From assembly GCF_003991225.1 (NCBI RefSeq), contig NZ_JTFC01000041.1, positions 62,001 through 126,000 on the forward strand: a DNA stretch of 64,000 bases. The letters run 5' to 3'. The stretch is from Candidatus Kurthia intestinigallinarum (GTDB taxonomy: Bacteria > Bacillota > Bacilli > Bacillales_A > Planococcaceae). The position numbers and the translations under genes were made by a program. Shown piece by piece: positions 26,995 to 35,902 of this stretch. The first letter of the stretch is position 1. Each line of letters opens with the position of its first letter. The notes beneath the pieces are model-generated. The model saw nothing but the letters and a program-made list of their open reading frames with translations. It was not told where the DNA came from and searched no databases.

Positions 26995-27237
26995 ATGAAG
27001 TTATTTCAATCAATAGGGTTGGTGTTAATGGGCGCGCTAACGCTCTATATCGTCGTGTCCTTTTTCATGTTGCAAAAAGGCTTTAATTTGCCGATGTGGG
27101 GGCAGCTTGTATTAGCGCTCGTATTATTAATTGTTGTGCTAAATCAATTCCGCGTCAAAAATAAAATGATGGGCGCTATTAGTATCGTCGGCTTTATTAT
27201 TATTGTAGCGAGCATTATTGTAACTGCTATTTATTAA
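26995..27237 (+). CDS. Small three-helix membrane protein
   Basis: An 80-residue protein, almost wholly hydrophobic, with segments at about 5-26, 33-48 and 57-78 and short charged turns (F-R-V-K-N-K). GGGAGG precedes the ATG. It looks real by its ribosome binding site and terminator but has no recognisable family. Confidence 0.7.
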   Translation: MKLFQSIGLVLMGALTLYIVVSFFMLQKGFNLPMWGQLVLALVLLIVVLNQFRVKNKMMGAISIVGFIIIVASIIVTAIY

Positions 27238-27278
27238 AAAAAGGAGAAATCGCGTGGATGGCGATTTCTCCTTTTTTT
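27235..27278. terminator. Bidirectional terminator
   Basis: AAAAGGAGAAATCGC / GCGATTTCTCCTTTT perfect stem with A and T flanks, between two convergent genes. Confidence 0.92.
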
Positions 27279-29643
27279 ATTTTAAAATTTTTGTTGTGAT
27301 AGTGAGATTATCACCATATACACTATAACGTCCTTTTTTTACAGTATAAACAAAATCACGAGTATTTCGTTCAGGGGTCAACGTTATCTTTTTAACAAGT
27401 TGATTTTGATCATTATAAATTCGAAAGACATTGTTATTTTGTGTTTTTGTAGTTAAAGAAAATTTAATTTTTGTATCGTTTGCTGTATTTAATGTATACG
27501 GCTTGCGATCGGAATGGCTTAAAGCAATTGTTTGATTGAGCGGTAATATATCGCTTAATAAATAATAGATGCTTACATGGCCAGGAACACCTTTTTTATC
27601 TAAATCTAGCGTTAATGTATATGTCCCATTCGGTGCGCTTATACCATATTTCATACCGCTACCTTTATAAGTACTTTTATATTGTTTACCAGTCTTATCA
27701 TTTGTTAAAATGACTGCCTGAATATGCTGGTCTGTTTGGGACGTATAATTAGCAAAGAATGTCGCATGTTGATTCGTTGTCAATTTAACTTTTGTAGAAG
27801 GTATTGAATAGGAATAATACGGGATGTCAATCCGATGTTTATGCGACATAAATGCATCATTTGGTGCAAGTACAGCAGGTAAATCATACGCATGTTTCTT
27901 TAATTTAAAGCGGTAATCACTCATCGGCTTACCTTTTACTGCGACATAATAATGTCCTTTTTCAACATACATATCTTTATTAGCAGCGCGTACGGGCATA
28001 TCTTTTAGATTGCTCTTTATTGGATTCATGTACAGTTTATATTTTGTGACGGCTGCATTTCCAACAAATTTATAATTTCCTTCGACATCTGGTACCGTGA
28101 TTTCAAAGTAAGCAAAACCATCTGCATTAAATTTGCCTGTTGCGACTTCATTAATTTGAAGTGACATGAAATCAGCCTTTTCATCTAATTCCCCAATACT
28201 TTCATCACTATCAATTGCAAGGAGAGCCGCACGTAATTGTGAATCGAGAGCCATTGTATCAAGCGTCCATTGATGTTTTTTTAATGTCGTTAATAAAATC
28301 GCCCGCTGTTCAATGGCATTGTGAATCGCATTTTTTGCATCTGATGTACTATAAAGGACATTTTCATAAGAAGGTTTATTCGCTGCTTCTATTACCGCTT
28401 GTGCACGTGAAATAATAGTCATGACCTGTGCTTGATAATTTGCTGCTTCCTCCGGCGTTGTCAATGTTGTAGATAATGATTTTATCGCATCATCGAGTTG
28501 CTTATTTTCAATTGAACTCAGCAAACGCCCCTTTTCATAAAAATTCCCTTTGTATGCGCCATCGACAAGTTTGCCATCTGCATATAATAATTGCTGCCAT
28601 TTATAAAGCGTCGTAATTGTTTCTTCGACTAAACCATTCATTTTTTGTGCGCTTTGGCTATCGCCTGCTTGTTCGACCATTTTTGAGACGTCTTGAATAT
28701 GACGCAAATCGCTAATAATTGCAGGGTAAGAAGCTAAATCGTAATTTTCTAGTTCATGACCAACAACGATTTTTTGTTGCTGTATAGTAAGGTCCACAAG
28801 TTTTGGTGCGACATCGGCTACATGCTCAGGAAGCTGCTCAGCAAGTGTGTCCATCATTTTTATATTTTCGCGAAAATGCTTCGTACCTTCTTTTTCAACA
28901 TAGATACCGTCTTTGTAGAACTTGCCATCATATATACCGTTTGCAAGCTTATGATTGTAATACATTTTGCCATCGTAGCGAATAAGACGATCTACTGCTT
29001 CTACACCATCTTTATAAAGGAGTCCTTTATATAAATGTACCCCAACTACACGGCCATTTTTAAATAAATATCGTCCTTTTTTAAACGTAGAATTAGAACC
29101 TGTAAATTCCGCGAATCCAAAGTCTTTTGCAAGAACCCCATTATGGAAATAAAATAAATCGTCAACGGTATCATATTCATTTCCTATATCATCTACCATG
29201 ACAAAATCACCTTTTTTTAATTTTCCATTTTCATAAAGTTTGTTGTCCTTCATTTCAATAAGGGATGTGATTCGTCCATCTGTATATGTCATGTGCTTTT
29301 GATAGAGTCCATCGCGTACATAGATACCTTTGATTAAGCTGCCATTTTTAAAGGCATATTTATTATCTTTCGTAAAATAGAGTCCACTTTGTAAGAAGCC
29401 ATTGTGATAAAGACGTAGATTATCGCCTGTACCATATTTAACACGTCCTTTTGCAAGTAGGCCATCCTTATATAGACGCTTTTTATATACTTTGTAGCCT
29501 TTTACTATTTTTCCTGTAGATAATGTTACAAGTTCACCTTTATCATTGATTCCGATTGTTGCTGCCTGTACTTGTTCAGGTTTCATCTGTGTAGTAGTGA
29601 AGAGCATTGTTAGCGCTAGTGCGCCAGTTACCATTTTTTTCAT
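27277..29643 (-). CDS. Large secreted protein with Y-x-D/N-G repeats, function unknown
   Basis: A 788-residue protein with signal peptide (about 1-28, cleavage after V-Q-A-A). Residues about 40-255 are built from a short degenerate repeat: L-Y-K-D-G-L-L-A-K-G, L-Y-H-N-G-F-L-Q-S-G, A-F-K-N-G-S-L-I-K-G, L-Y-E-N-G-K-L-K-K-G and more. One more unit lies near 355-380 (L-Y-A-D-G-K-L-V-D-G). The pattern recalls MORN or choline-binding-type wall-binding repeats. A helical middle (about 258-500) and a strand-rich C-terminal part (about 505-788) follow. No sortase motif or catalytic motif seen. GGGGGG ribosome binding site. Confidence 0.75.
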   Translation of the reverse strand: MKKMVTGALALTMLFTTTQMKPEQVQAATIGINDKGELVTLSTGKIVKGYKVYKKRLYKDGLLAKGRVKYGTGDNLRLYHNGFLQSGLYFTKDNKYAFKNGSLIKGIYVRDGLYQKHMTYTDGRITSLIEMKDNKLYENGKLKKGDFVMVDDIGNEYDTVDDLFYFHNGVLAKDFGFAEFTGSNSTFKKGRYLFKNGRVVGVHLYKGLLYKDGVEAVDRLIRYDGKMYYNHKLANGIYDGKFYKDGIYVEKEGTKHFRENIKMMDTLAEQLPEHVADVAPKLVDLTIQQQKIVVGHELENYDLASYPAIISDLRHIQDVSKMVEQAGDSQSAQKMNGLVEETITTLYKWQQLLYADGKLVDGAYKGNFYEKGRLLSSIENKQLDDAIKSLSTTLTTPEEAANYQAQVMTIISRAQAVIEAANKPSYENVLYSTSDAKNAIHNAIEQRAILLTTLKKHQWTLDTMALDSQLRAALLAIDSDESIGELDEKADFMSLQINEVATGKFNADGFAYFEITVPDVEGNYKFVGNAAVTKYKLYMNPIKSNLKDMPVRAANKDMYVEKGHYYVAVKGKPMSDYRFKLKKHAYDLPAVLAPNDAFMSHKHRIDIPYYSYSIPSTKVKLTTNQHATFFANYTSQTDQHIQAVILTNDKTGKQYKSTYKGSGMKYGISAPNGTYTLTLDLDKKGVPGHVSIYYLLSDILPLNQTIALSHSDRKPYTLNTANDTKIKFSLTTKTQNNNVFRIYNDQNQLVKKITLTPERNTRDFVYTVKKGRYSVYGDNLTITTKILK

Positions 29644-29744
29644 CTAATTCCCCCCTATATATGCCACTTTACTCTTGGAATGCCAATATTTAAAGGGCAA
29701 ATTCATATTTTGATGAAAATAAGGATTTATAGTGTATATAAAAA

Positions 29745-29787
29745 GAAAAATCCTCTTTTTCAATAAGAGAAAAAAGAGGATTTTTCA
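29745..29787 (-). terminator. Terminator of the DHA2 transporter gene
   Basis: AAAAATCCTCTTTTT paired with its complement around a short loop, just downstream of the minus-strand transporter. Confidence 0.85.
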
Positions 29788-29795
29788 CAATTTCT

Positions 29796-31199
29796 TTAAG
29801 CTTCCTGTTGTCGTTTTTTCTTTTCTGCTGGAACGAATAAAATAAGCACAAACGCAACAACAGCGACCGCGAGCATAAATAAATACGTATCATTAGCGCC
29901 CATAATCGGTGCAAGTGCTTTCGCATCTTCATGAGCAGTTGATTGAATCGTATACACCGTCACAATAACCGCCGTTCCGACTGCACCGGCTAATTGGCGA
30001 ACGGTATTGTTTACAGCTGAGCCATGTGAGCCAAGTTCGAGTGGCAGTGCATTTAATGCAGCTGTATTAAGTGGCATCGTAATAAAGGATAAACCAATAC
30101 GAAGGATAATCGTACGCATCATAATGTAGACGAAGCTTGTTGTTGCAGTTAAATCCGTGACCATCCACATCGAAATCTCAATTAACAGCATACCGATAAT
30201 AAATAATGGTCGTGCGCCGTGCTTATCATAGAGCTTCCCGGTAACAGGGGATAAGAAGGCGTTAATAACAGCCCCTGGTAATAGCAGTAAGCCCGCTTCA
30301 AAGGCGCTAAAGCCGCGACCTGTTTGTAAATACATCGGTAATAAAATTAAGTCGGCATACATTAAAATCGTTACTAAAATATTGACAAGCGATGTCATCG
30401 TAAACATTTTGTATTTAAAGACGCGTAAATTAAGCATCGGCTCATTTGAAAGAAGCTGCATTTTACAAAATAGCGCAATGACGATTAAGCCGGTGATGAT
30501 ACAAGTAAGTACTGCCCAGTCAGACCAGCCACGACTACCGGCACTACTAAAGCCAAAGAGTACAAGGCCAAAGCCAACTGTTGAGAAAATCATGCTCGTC
30601 ATATCTAGCTTGACATCCTTTTTTTCGCCGACATTAAATAAATACTTCGCTGCTAATAAAATGACGATAATTGAAATCGGAATCATCATAATAAAGAGCC
30701 AGCGCCAGGATACGAAATCTAGCATAAAGCCAGCAACTGTTGGCGCAATTGCGGGCGCGAAAATAATCGCAAAGCCGATTTTACCCATGACCGCACCACG
30801 CTCATTTTGTGGATATAAATAAAGAATAACGGTCATCATCAGTGGTAAAATAATTCCCGCTCCAGCCGCCTGAATCATACGGCCAGCTAATAATACGCCA
30901 AATGTTGTCGCACATGCGCTGACAATCGAACCAATCAGTAAAAAGAGCATTGAGGCGATAAAAAGCTGACGTGTTGTGTAGCGCTTCATCAGAAATGCCG
31001 TAAGTGGTACAAGCACCCCATTGACAAGCATAAAGCCTGTCGCAAGCCATTGAATCGTATCCGGTGTCACCTTAAAAATTTCCATTAAGTCACTAAGCGC
31101 GACGTTTAAAAGGGTTTGGTTAAGTGTTGAGAAAAAACAGCCGATGATCATAATCGTAATTAAAATCTTTTTCGTGCTGTTAGGTATTTCGTTTTGCAT
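29796..31199 (-). CDS. DHA2-family MFS multidrug efflux transporter
   Basis: A 467-residue transporter with about 14 hydrophobic segments, as in the EmrB/QacA (DHA2) drug:H+ antiporters. Motif A-like L-M-K-R-Y-T-T-R-Q, and the antiporter motif C region A-P-A-I-A-P-T-V-A-G are visible. The frame is open 84 codons upstream, but that part overlaps the divergent regulator and has no ribosome binding site; the ATG at 31199 has AAGGAG. Probably controlled by the adjacent TetR protein through the palindrome at 31230-31246. Confidence 0.9.
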   Translation of the reverse strand: MQNEIPNSTKKILITIMIIGCFFSTLNQTLLNVALSDLMEIFKVTPDTIQWLATGFMLVNGVLVPLTAFLMKRYTTRQLFIASMLFLLIGSIVSACATTFGVLLAGRMIQAAGAGIILPLMMTVILYLYPQNERGAVMGKIGFAIIFAPAIAPTVAGFMLDFVSWRWLFIMMIPISIIVILLAAKYLFNVGEKKDVKLDMTSMIFSTVGFGLVLFGFSSAGSRGWSDWAVLTCIITGLIVIALFCKMQLLSNEPMLNLRVFKYKMFTMTSLVNILVTILMYADLILLPMYLQTGRGFSAFEAGLLLLPGAVINAFLSPVTGKLYDKHGARPLFIIGMLLIEISMWMVTDLTATTSFVYIMMRTIILRIGLSFITMPLNTAALNALPLELGSHGSAVNNTVRQLAGAVGTAVIVTVYTIQSTAHEDAKALAPIMGANDTYLFMLAVAVVAFVLILFVPAEKKKRQQEA

Positions 31200-31229
31200 C
31201 GTACATCTCCTTACGCTACTATTAATTTT

Positions 31230-31246
31230 ATAGACACTTTGTCTAT
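31230..31246. promoter_or_regulatory. Palindromic operator between efflux pump and TetR genes
   Basis: A perfect inverted repeat ATAGACA-ctt-TGTCTAT, 30 bp from the transporter start. Similar half-sites (AGACA) recur at about 31313, nearer the regulator gene. Typical size and place for a TetR-family operator. Confidence 0.75.
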
Positions 31247-31368
31247 GAAATATCATAACAAGGAATGAATTTTGTTGACCATGCACAATTTTCATCAAGT
31301 TGTTGACTAAAAGACAAAAATAAAAAAGATGTAGATAAAATCGAAAAAGATGGACGAGGAGAATGAAT

Positions 31369-31905
31369 ATGTCGAAAAAAGAAGACCCGCGCGCCATACG
31401 CACGAAAGAAATGCTGAAACAAGCTGTGATTGAGCTGTTACAGCAAGGCATTCCCGCCGAAAAATTGTCGATTCAAAAAGTGTCGCAACAAGCTGGGCTT
31501 AACCGGACGACCTTTTATTTGCATTACGAGGATATTCACGATCTTTTGCAAAAATTAACTGATGAAATCGTCGGTGAAATTACGAAACAAATTGAAGAGC
31601 TTATGCAGGTGCGCGAATTAAGCGAGAAATCCCAGTTGATCCGCTTACTCGATTATTTATACAATCAGCGCCAACATTTGCTCGTCTTATTTCAAAAGAA
31701 TGATTTTGAAGAGAAATTATATGAGCAAATGAAGCGTCTTATTAGCGTGCGCCGCGAAAATAGCGTCACACAAACGCCACGTCGTGACATTGATATCGAT
31801 ATTAAAACAGCCTCGCTCGTTGGTATTATGATGTGGTGGCTAAAACGAGGGCTCCATTATAGCTCAGACTATATTGCGACAGAAATTTATAAAATGTACC
31901 GCTGA
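31369..31905 (+). CDS. TetR/AcrR-family regulator
   Basis: A 178-residue regulator. The N-terminal helix-turn-helix (about 25-48) reads S-I-Q-K-V-S-Q-Q-A-G-L-N-R-T-T-F-Y-L-H-Y, the TetR pattern. The C-terminal ligand domain ends in M-M-W-W-L-K-R-G, as in TetR_C_33-type proteins. An ATG six bases earlier is too close to GAGGAG; the one at 31369 has proper spacing. Divergent from the efflux pump, which it likely represses. Confidence 0.88.
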   Translation: MSKKEDPRAIRTKEMLKQAVIELLQQGIPAEKLSIQKVSQQAGLNRTTFYLHYEDIHDLLQKLTDEIVGEITKQIEELMQVRELSEKSQLIRLLDYLYNQRQHLLVLFQKNDFEEKLYEQMKRLISVRRENSVTQTPRRDIDIDIKTASLVGIMMWWLKRGLHYSSDYIATEIYKMYR

Positions 31906-31971
31906 AATATGGATTGAGATGGTTTCGAGCCGGGAATTGATGTAATAAGAAGAGAACTAGGGGGCTTTTAA

Positions 31972-32643
31972 ATGGACGAACAGACCTTACTACAACAGCA
32001 TATTGATGTATTATTTCAGCAAAATGAAGTGGGCGATTTAACGGTACTAAATGAGTCGCCATATGATAAAGCACCTCAGTTTTATGTAGGGGTGACACGT
32101 AAAAAAAGCATCACCAAATATCAAGAGCATATGGCACCAGAGCTTCGAAAGCAGCTAGAGGCCATCGTGAGCGACACACCGAATGAGCAGCTATTACAGG
32201 CGATTCAATTATTTTCAGCCGAGCAAAAGCTGCAACATTTTCATTTAGGCCCATTTTATGAAATCCCAACGATTGCATCACAAATTGAAGGCCCAATTGA
32301 AATTACAGAGGACAATAAATATTTAATTAAAGAGGCATTTCCGTACACGCATGATGAATTAGCTGAACGTGCACCAGTATTTACAGTTATTGAAGCAGGC
32401 GTTCCGGTGTCCCTTTGCTGTAGTGCACGCCAAACGACCGAAGCGGCAGAGGCCAGTGTCTTTACAAATGAGCATTACCGTGGACGTGGGTATGCGGTCG
32501 ATGTCGTACGTGCATGGGCTAAAAAAGTGCAACAGCAAAATCGAACGACCTTTTATTCAACATCATGGGACAATTTTAGCTCTCGTATGATTGCGGAAAA
32601 GCTCGCAATGAAACGCATTGGCATTGATATTACACTGGATTAA
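31972..32643 (+). CDS. GNAT-family acetyltransferase (C-terminal domain) protein
   Basis: A 223-residue protein. The N-terminal half is helical and unassigned. The C-terminal half (about 120-220) is a GNAT domain with V-F-T-N-E-H-Y-R-G-R-G-Y-A as the acetyl-CoA loop and a final S-x-W-D-N-F-S-S-R motif common in FR47-like acetyltransferases. Acceptor unknown. AGGGGG lies 10 bases before the ATG. Its last 14 bp overlap the convergent TetR gene. Confidence 0.75.
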   Translation: MDEQTLLQQHIDVLFQQNEVGDLTVLNESPYDKAPQFYVGVTRKKSITKYQEHMAPELRKQLEAIVSDTPNEQLLQAIQLFSAEQKLQHFHLGPFYEIPTIASQIEGPIEITEDNKYLIKEAFPYTHDELAERAPVFTVIEAGVPVSLCCSARQTTEAAEASVFTNEHYRGRGYAVDVVRAWAKKVQQQNRTTFYSTSWDNFSSRMIAEKLAMKRIGIDITLD

Positions 32644-33253
32644 CAGGTGCTAATGCTCGTAGTAACATATCTTTTAAAGCGCTCATTTGAATGTCAAAAT
32701 GAGCGCTTTTTTGTGCGAACGGCAACGTCTGATCTTTTTCAATTTTCATATTCATATAGCTAAATGTCGTGACGGCTGTATGAATCGCTACTTTTAAATC
32801 GATGGTTGTATGAAACGACTGATCTTGCTTACCTGTTTCAATAATATGGTCGACTACTTCACTGAACATCGTAGTAGAAGAAGGCACCTCAATGCCTTCA
32901 ACCGCTGCTAAATATTCAGTAGCTTCAAGATAGCGGACGAGCTTTTGCGTTACCTCGGGCGTTGTCGCCATAAAATAAGTGAACATTTTTTCGAGCTTTT
33001 CATAGGCCGTCAAAGGCATGGTCGTAATTTTTTGCATATCGCGCCCGGCATCCTGCATAAAGCGGTCCATTACTGCTAAAATAATTGCGGCTTTATTCGC
33101 AAAATAGCGGAATAACGTCGCGTTACTGACACCCGCTTCCTTTGCGATTTCGAGCATTTGGACGGAGCCAATGCCTTGCGCTAAAAATAATGTATACGCG
33201 GCATCGATGATTTTTTCGTGACGTGCGTTTTTTGCTTGCTGTCTAGTTGTCAT
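32630..33253 (-). CDS. TetR/AcrR-family regulator of the aldehyde dehydrogenase
   Basis: A 207-residue regulator with the TetR helix-turn-helix at about 30-52 (M-L-E-I-A-K-E-A-G-V-S-N-A-T-L-F-R-Y-F). The C-terminal domain gives no ligand clue. GAGGAAA precedes the ATG. It is divergent from the aldehyde dehydrogenase gene, with a perfect palindrome in the shared promoter. Confidence 0.88.
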   Translation of the reverse strand: MTTRQQAKNARHEKIIDAAYTLFLAQGIGSVQMLEIAKEAGVSNATLFRYFANKAAIILAVMDRFMQDAGRDMQKITTMPLTAYEKLEKMFTYFMATTPEVTQKLVRYLEATEYLAAVEGIEVPSSTTMFSEVVDHIIETGKQDQSFHTTIDLKVAIHTAVTTFSYMNMKIEKDQTLPFAQKSAHFDIQMSALKDMLLRALAPVNPV

Positions 33254-33281
33254 ATTTTTTCCTCATTTCGTATAATAAAAC

Positions 33282-33310
33282 TTGAGAGTCGACTCTCTTT
33301 ATTTTATAAT
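33282..33310 (+). promoter_or_regulatory. Promoter and TetR operator of the aldehyde dehydrogenase gene
   Basis: TTGAGA at 33282-33287 and TATAAT at 33305-33310 with a 17-bp spacer. A perfect 14-bp palindrome GAGAGTCGACTCTC at 33284-33297 overlaps the -35 box, so a bound repressor would block polymerase. Confidence 0.85.
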
Positions 33311-33341
33311 AAATGTAAATAATTTGAAAGGGTGAGCTAAA

Positions 33342-34664
33342 ATGGTACAAGTTGCAGTAGAAAAGATCCATGATATTTTTAATCAACAAACGAAACATCA
33401 ATGGGAGATGCGTCAAACAAACGCTTCTGAACGTGTGGAGATGCTACAACGTTTAAAGACAAATATTTTAGCCCGTTTAGAAGATTTAATTGCGGCGAGC
33501 ATCAAGGATTATAAAACACCACGCATGACCGCAGAGCATCAGGTATATGCTGCAACAGAGGCGATTGATTATGCCTGTGAGCATGTGGCACAGTGGATGG
33601 AACCAGAGCGCGTCGAGCAGCCAAAAGATGGCAAGGGTGCTTATATTGTATACGAATCACGTGGCACTGTCTGTATTTTTGGTACATGGAATTCCCCGAT
33701 GTCGGTAACGATTCACCCATTAACAGAGGCACTTGCGGCAGGAAACTGCGTTGTCATCAAGCCAAGTGAGTTTAATCCACATTATAATGCCGTACTACAG
33801 CAAATTATTGAGGCGACATTTGATGAGCGGCAAGTAGCATTTGTACAGGGCGAGGCGGAGACATCTGAGCAGCTATTAAAATTACCATTTAGCCACTTTT
33901 TCTTTACAGGAAGCCCACGCGTCGGCAAAATTGTCATGCGTGAAGCAGCGAATCATCTATCAGCCGTTACATTAGAGCTTGGCGGTAAATCACCGTCAAT
34001 CATCGATAAAGGCTATGATGTAGCGAAGGCAGCACAGGCACTTGCATTCGGCAAAGTATTAATGAGTGGTCAATTCTGTATTTGCCCCGATTACTTATTT
34101 GTTCATGAGCAGGATGTCGAGGCTTTTGCGGCTGCGTACCGCGCAACAACACAAGGCCTATTATATGAAAACGGCGAAATTCGTACAACCGAGCGTACAC
34201 AAATTGTGAACGATGCGCATTTCAATCGTTTAAAAGGCTTATATGACGACGCGATGTCAAAAGGTGCGGTCGTATTAAGCGGTGGAACATTCGATGACGT
34301 CAATCGCCTAATTGAGCCGACGTTACTTGGCAATGTCACAGAGGACATGCATATTGCACATGAAGAAATCTTTGGACCGTTAACATTTTTGAAAGCGTAT
34401 ACATCGCTTGATGAGGTGCTACACTATATTCAGCAGCGACCAAAGCCACTTGCATTCTATGTATTTAGTGACGACGAGGCATTCCAAGAACGTTGCCTAC
34501 GCTATACGTCTTCAGGTGGTGTGACGATCAATGGTATCGTCCAGCATAATACGTATTTAGAACTACCTTTTGGTGGTGTCAATAACTCAGGGCTTGGTAG
34601 CTTTCATGGCATTCATGGCTTTAAAACATTCTCACATGCTCGTTCGGTATTTGAAGCTTATTAA
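33342..34664 (+). CDS. Aldehyde dehydrogenase (class 3-like)
   Basis: A 440-residue NAD(P)-dependent aldehyde dehydrogenase. The general base is E212 in E-L-G-G-K-S-P and the nucleophile is C246 in S-G-Q-F-C. Length and the compact N-terminus fit class 3/fatty or aromatic aldehyde dehydrogenases. Expected to oxidise medium or aromatic aldehydes to acids in the cytosol. Regulation by the divergent TetR protein suggests an aldehyde-detoxification response; the inducer is unknown. Confidence 0.9.
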   Translation: MVQVAVEKIHDIFNQQTKHQWEMRQTNASERVEMLQRLKTNILARLEDLIAASIKDYKTPRMTAEHQVYAATEAIDYACEHVAQWMEPERVEQPKDGKGAYIVYESRGTVCIFGTWNSPMSVTIHPLTEALAAGNCVVIKPSEFNPHYNAVLQQIIEATFDERQVAFVQGEAETSEQLLKLPFSHFFFTGSPRVGKIVMREAANHLSAVTLELGGKSPSIIDKGYDVAKAAQALAFGKVLMSGQFCICPDYLFVHEQDVEAFAAAYRATTQGLLYENGEIRTTERTQIVNDAHFNRLKGLYDDAMSKGAVVLSGGTFDDVNRLIEPTLLGNVTEDMHIAHEEIFGPLTFLKAYTSLDEVLHYIQQRPKPLAFYVFSDDEAFQERCLRYTSSGGVTINGIVQHNTYLELPFGGVNNSGLGSFHGIHGFKTFSHARSVFEAY

Positions 34665-34706
34665 AAAAACACGCCATTCGCAGTTTGCGAGTGGCGCGTT
34701 TTTTTA
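34663..34706. terminator. Bidirectional terminator
   Basis: AAAAAACACGCCATTCGC paired with GCGAGTGGCGCGTTTTTT between the convergent aldehyde dehydrogenase and chromate transporter genes. Confidence 0.88.
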
Positions 34707-35240
34707 TGTCATGAAAAACGGTAGTACAATCCCACCGTATAAAAAGGCGCCTGCAATGACGAAGGCGGGGTGGAATTTTCGAATCATCAAAGCCCAGTAG
34801 GCCACACCGCCAATGAGTAAAAATTGTAGTGTGCCAATCGTTTGCAGAGACTCACGAGACATTTGCACGATAATCACAAACATCATAACTGCTAAAATTG
34901 GTTGAATCAATAGCGTCATCCCTTTAATGACTGGAGAAGCACGATGCTTTTGCAAATAATTCATTAAAATAATTAAGAGCACCACCGTCGGCACAATTGT
35001 CGCCGTCAACGCAATGAGGACACCCCATATGCCATATGTATCGTAGCCAACAAAGGCGGCAATTTTCGTCGCAATCGGACCTGGGAGTGCATTACCGAGT
35101 GCTAAGACATTTGAAAAGGCCTCATTACTAAGCCAGTGATAACGTTCAACCACCTCCTCGTAAATGAGAGGGATAGACGAGGGCCCGCCACCATAGCCTA
35201 AAATATTCGCCACAAAAAAGCCGATAAAAAGCTGAATCAC
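34704..35240 (-). CDS. Chromate transporter, short-chain CHR protein (second half)
   Basis: A 178-residue CHR-domain membrane protein with about six hydrophobic segments. The conserved G-Y-G-G-G-P-S-S-I-P-L and N-A-L-P-G-P-I-A-T-K-I-A motifs are present. Short CHR proteins act in pairs to export chromate, in place of one long two-domain ChrA. It overlaps its partner by 4 bp. Chromate as substrate comes from the family and is not proven here. Confidence 0.88.
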   Translation of the reverse strand: MIQLFIGFFVANILGYGGGPSSIPLIYEEVVERYHWLSNEAFSNVLALGNALPGPIATKIAAFVGYDTYGIWGVLIALTATIVPTVVLLIILMNYLQKHRASPVIKGMTLLIQPILAVMMFVIIVQMSRESLQTIGTLQFLLIGGVAYWALMIRKFHPAFVIAGAFLYGGIVLPFFMT

Positions 35241-35806
35241 GAAGCGTCGCCCCCTTTACGCCATCTCTTAACGCGCTCAACTAGCTTAAAGTGTGCCGCA
35301 CCATATATTAAAAATAAAATGACTGCCACACCTGAATGAATATGAAGTACTTCAAGTAATAGAATGGCTATCGCGAAAAATACAATGCTCATAACAATGC
35401 CAAGCCCCTTGAGTGATTTTTGTGAGAATTGTAACGCCATTTCAAGTAGCATAATGACTACGACGGGCATTACGGCTGCAATCATACCAATCACAATTTT
35501 TGAGCTACTGAGCCAACCAACAATTGAGAGAAGCGCAATCATTAAAATAGAACTAGGGAGAATGTGGCAAATAACGCCCCAGATCGCACCGAGGGCACCA
35601 TGCAGTCGATAACCTAAATAACCTGCCATTTTTGTGGCAATCGGGCCGGGTAGTGCATTCGCAATCGCTAATATTTCACTAAATTCATCATCATCCATCC
35701 AGTGATATTTTTTCACCGCTTCATGGCGAAATAGCGGCATGACGGATGGACCGCCGCCAAAACCAAAAATCCCAGCGCGTAGCATCGCTAGTGATAATTC
35801 CTTCAT
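35237..35806 (-). CDS. Chromate transporter, short-chain CHR protein (first half)
   Basis: A 189-residue CHR protein with G-F-G-G-G-P-S-V-M-P-L near residue 16 and N-A-L-P-G-P-I-A-T-K-M-A-G-Y-L-G-Y near 50. It is the upstream member of the pair and translationally coupled to the second. GGAGGG precedes the ATG. No ChrR/ChrB-type regulator or reductase gene is next to it. Confidence 0.88.
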   Translation of the reverse strand: MKELSLAMLRAGIFGFGGGPSVMPLFRHEAVKKYHWMDDDEFSEILAIANALPGPIATKMAGYLGYRLHGALGAIWGVICHILPSSILMIALLSIVGWLSSSKIVIGMIAAVMPVVVIMLLEMALQFSQKSLKGLGIVMSIVFFAIAILLLEVLHIHSGVAVILFLIYGAAHFKLVERVKRWRKGGDAS

Positions 35807-35860
35807 GCAATCCCTCCTTTAGTGTTTATTTTACATGAACTGGAAACGGGCGAATAGTAA

Positions 35861-35899
35861 AAAAAAGCGAGAATCGCATAATCGCGACGCTCGCTTTTT
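35861..35899 (-). terminator. Terminator of the nucleoside transporter gene
   Basis: AAAAAAGCGAG...CTCGCTTTTT hairpin with inner TCGC/GCGA pairing, directly after the stop on the minus strand. Confidence 0.82.
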
Positions 35900-35902
35900 G
35901 TA

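Noticed and set aside
31200-31451. 84-codon N-terminal extension of the DHA2 transporter
   Set aside because: It overlaps the divergent TetR gene and the operator; the internal ATG at 31199 has a strong ribosome binding site.
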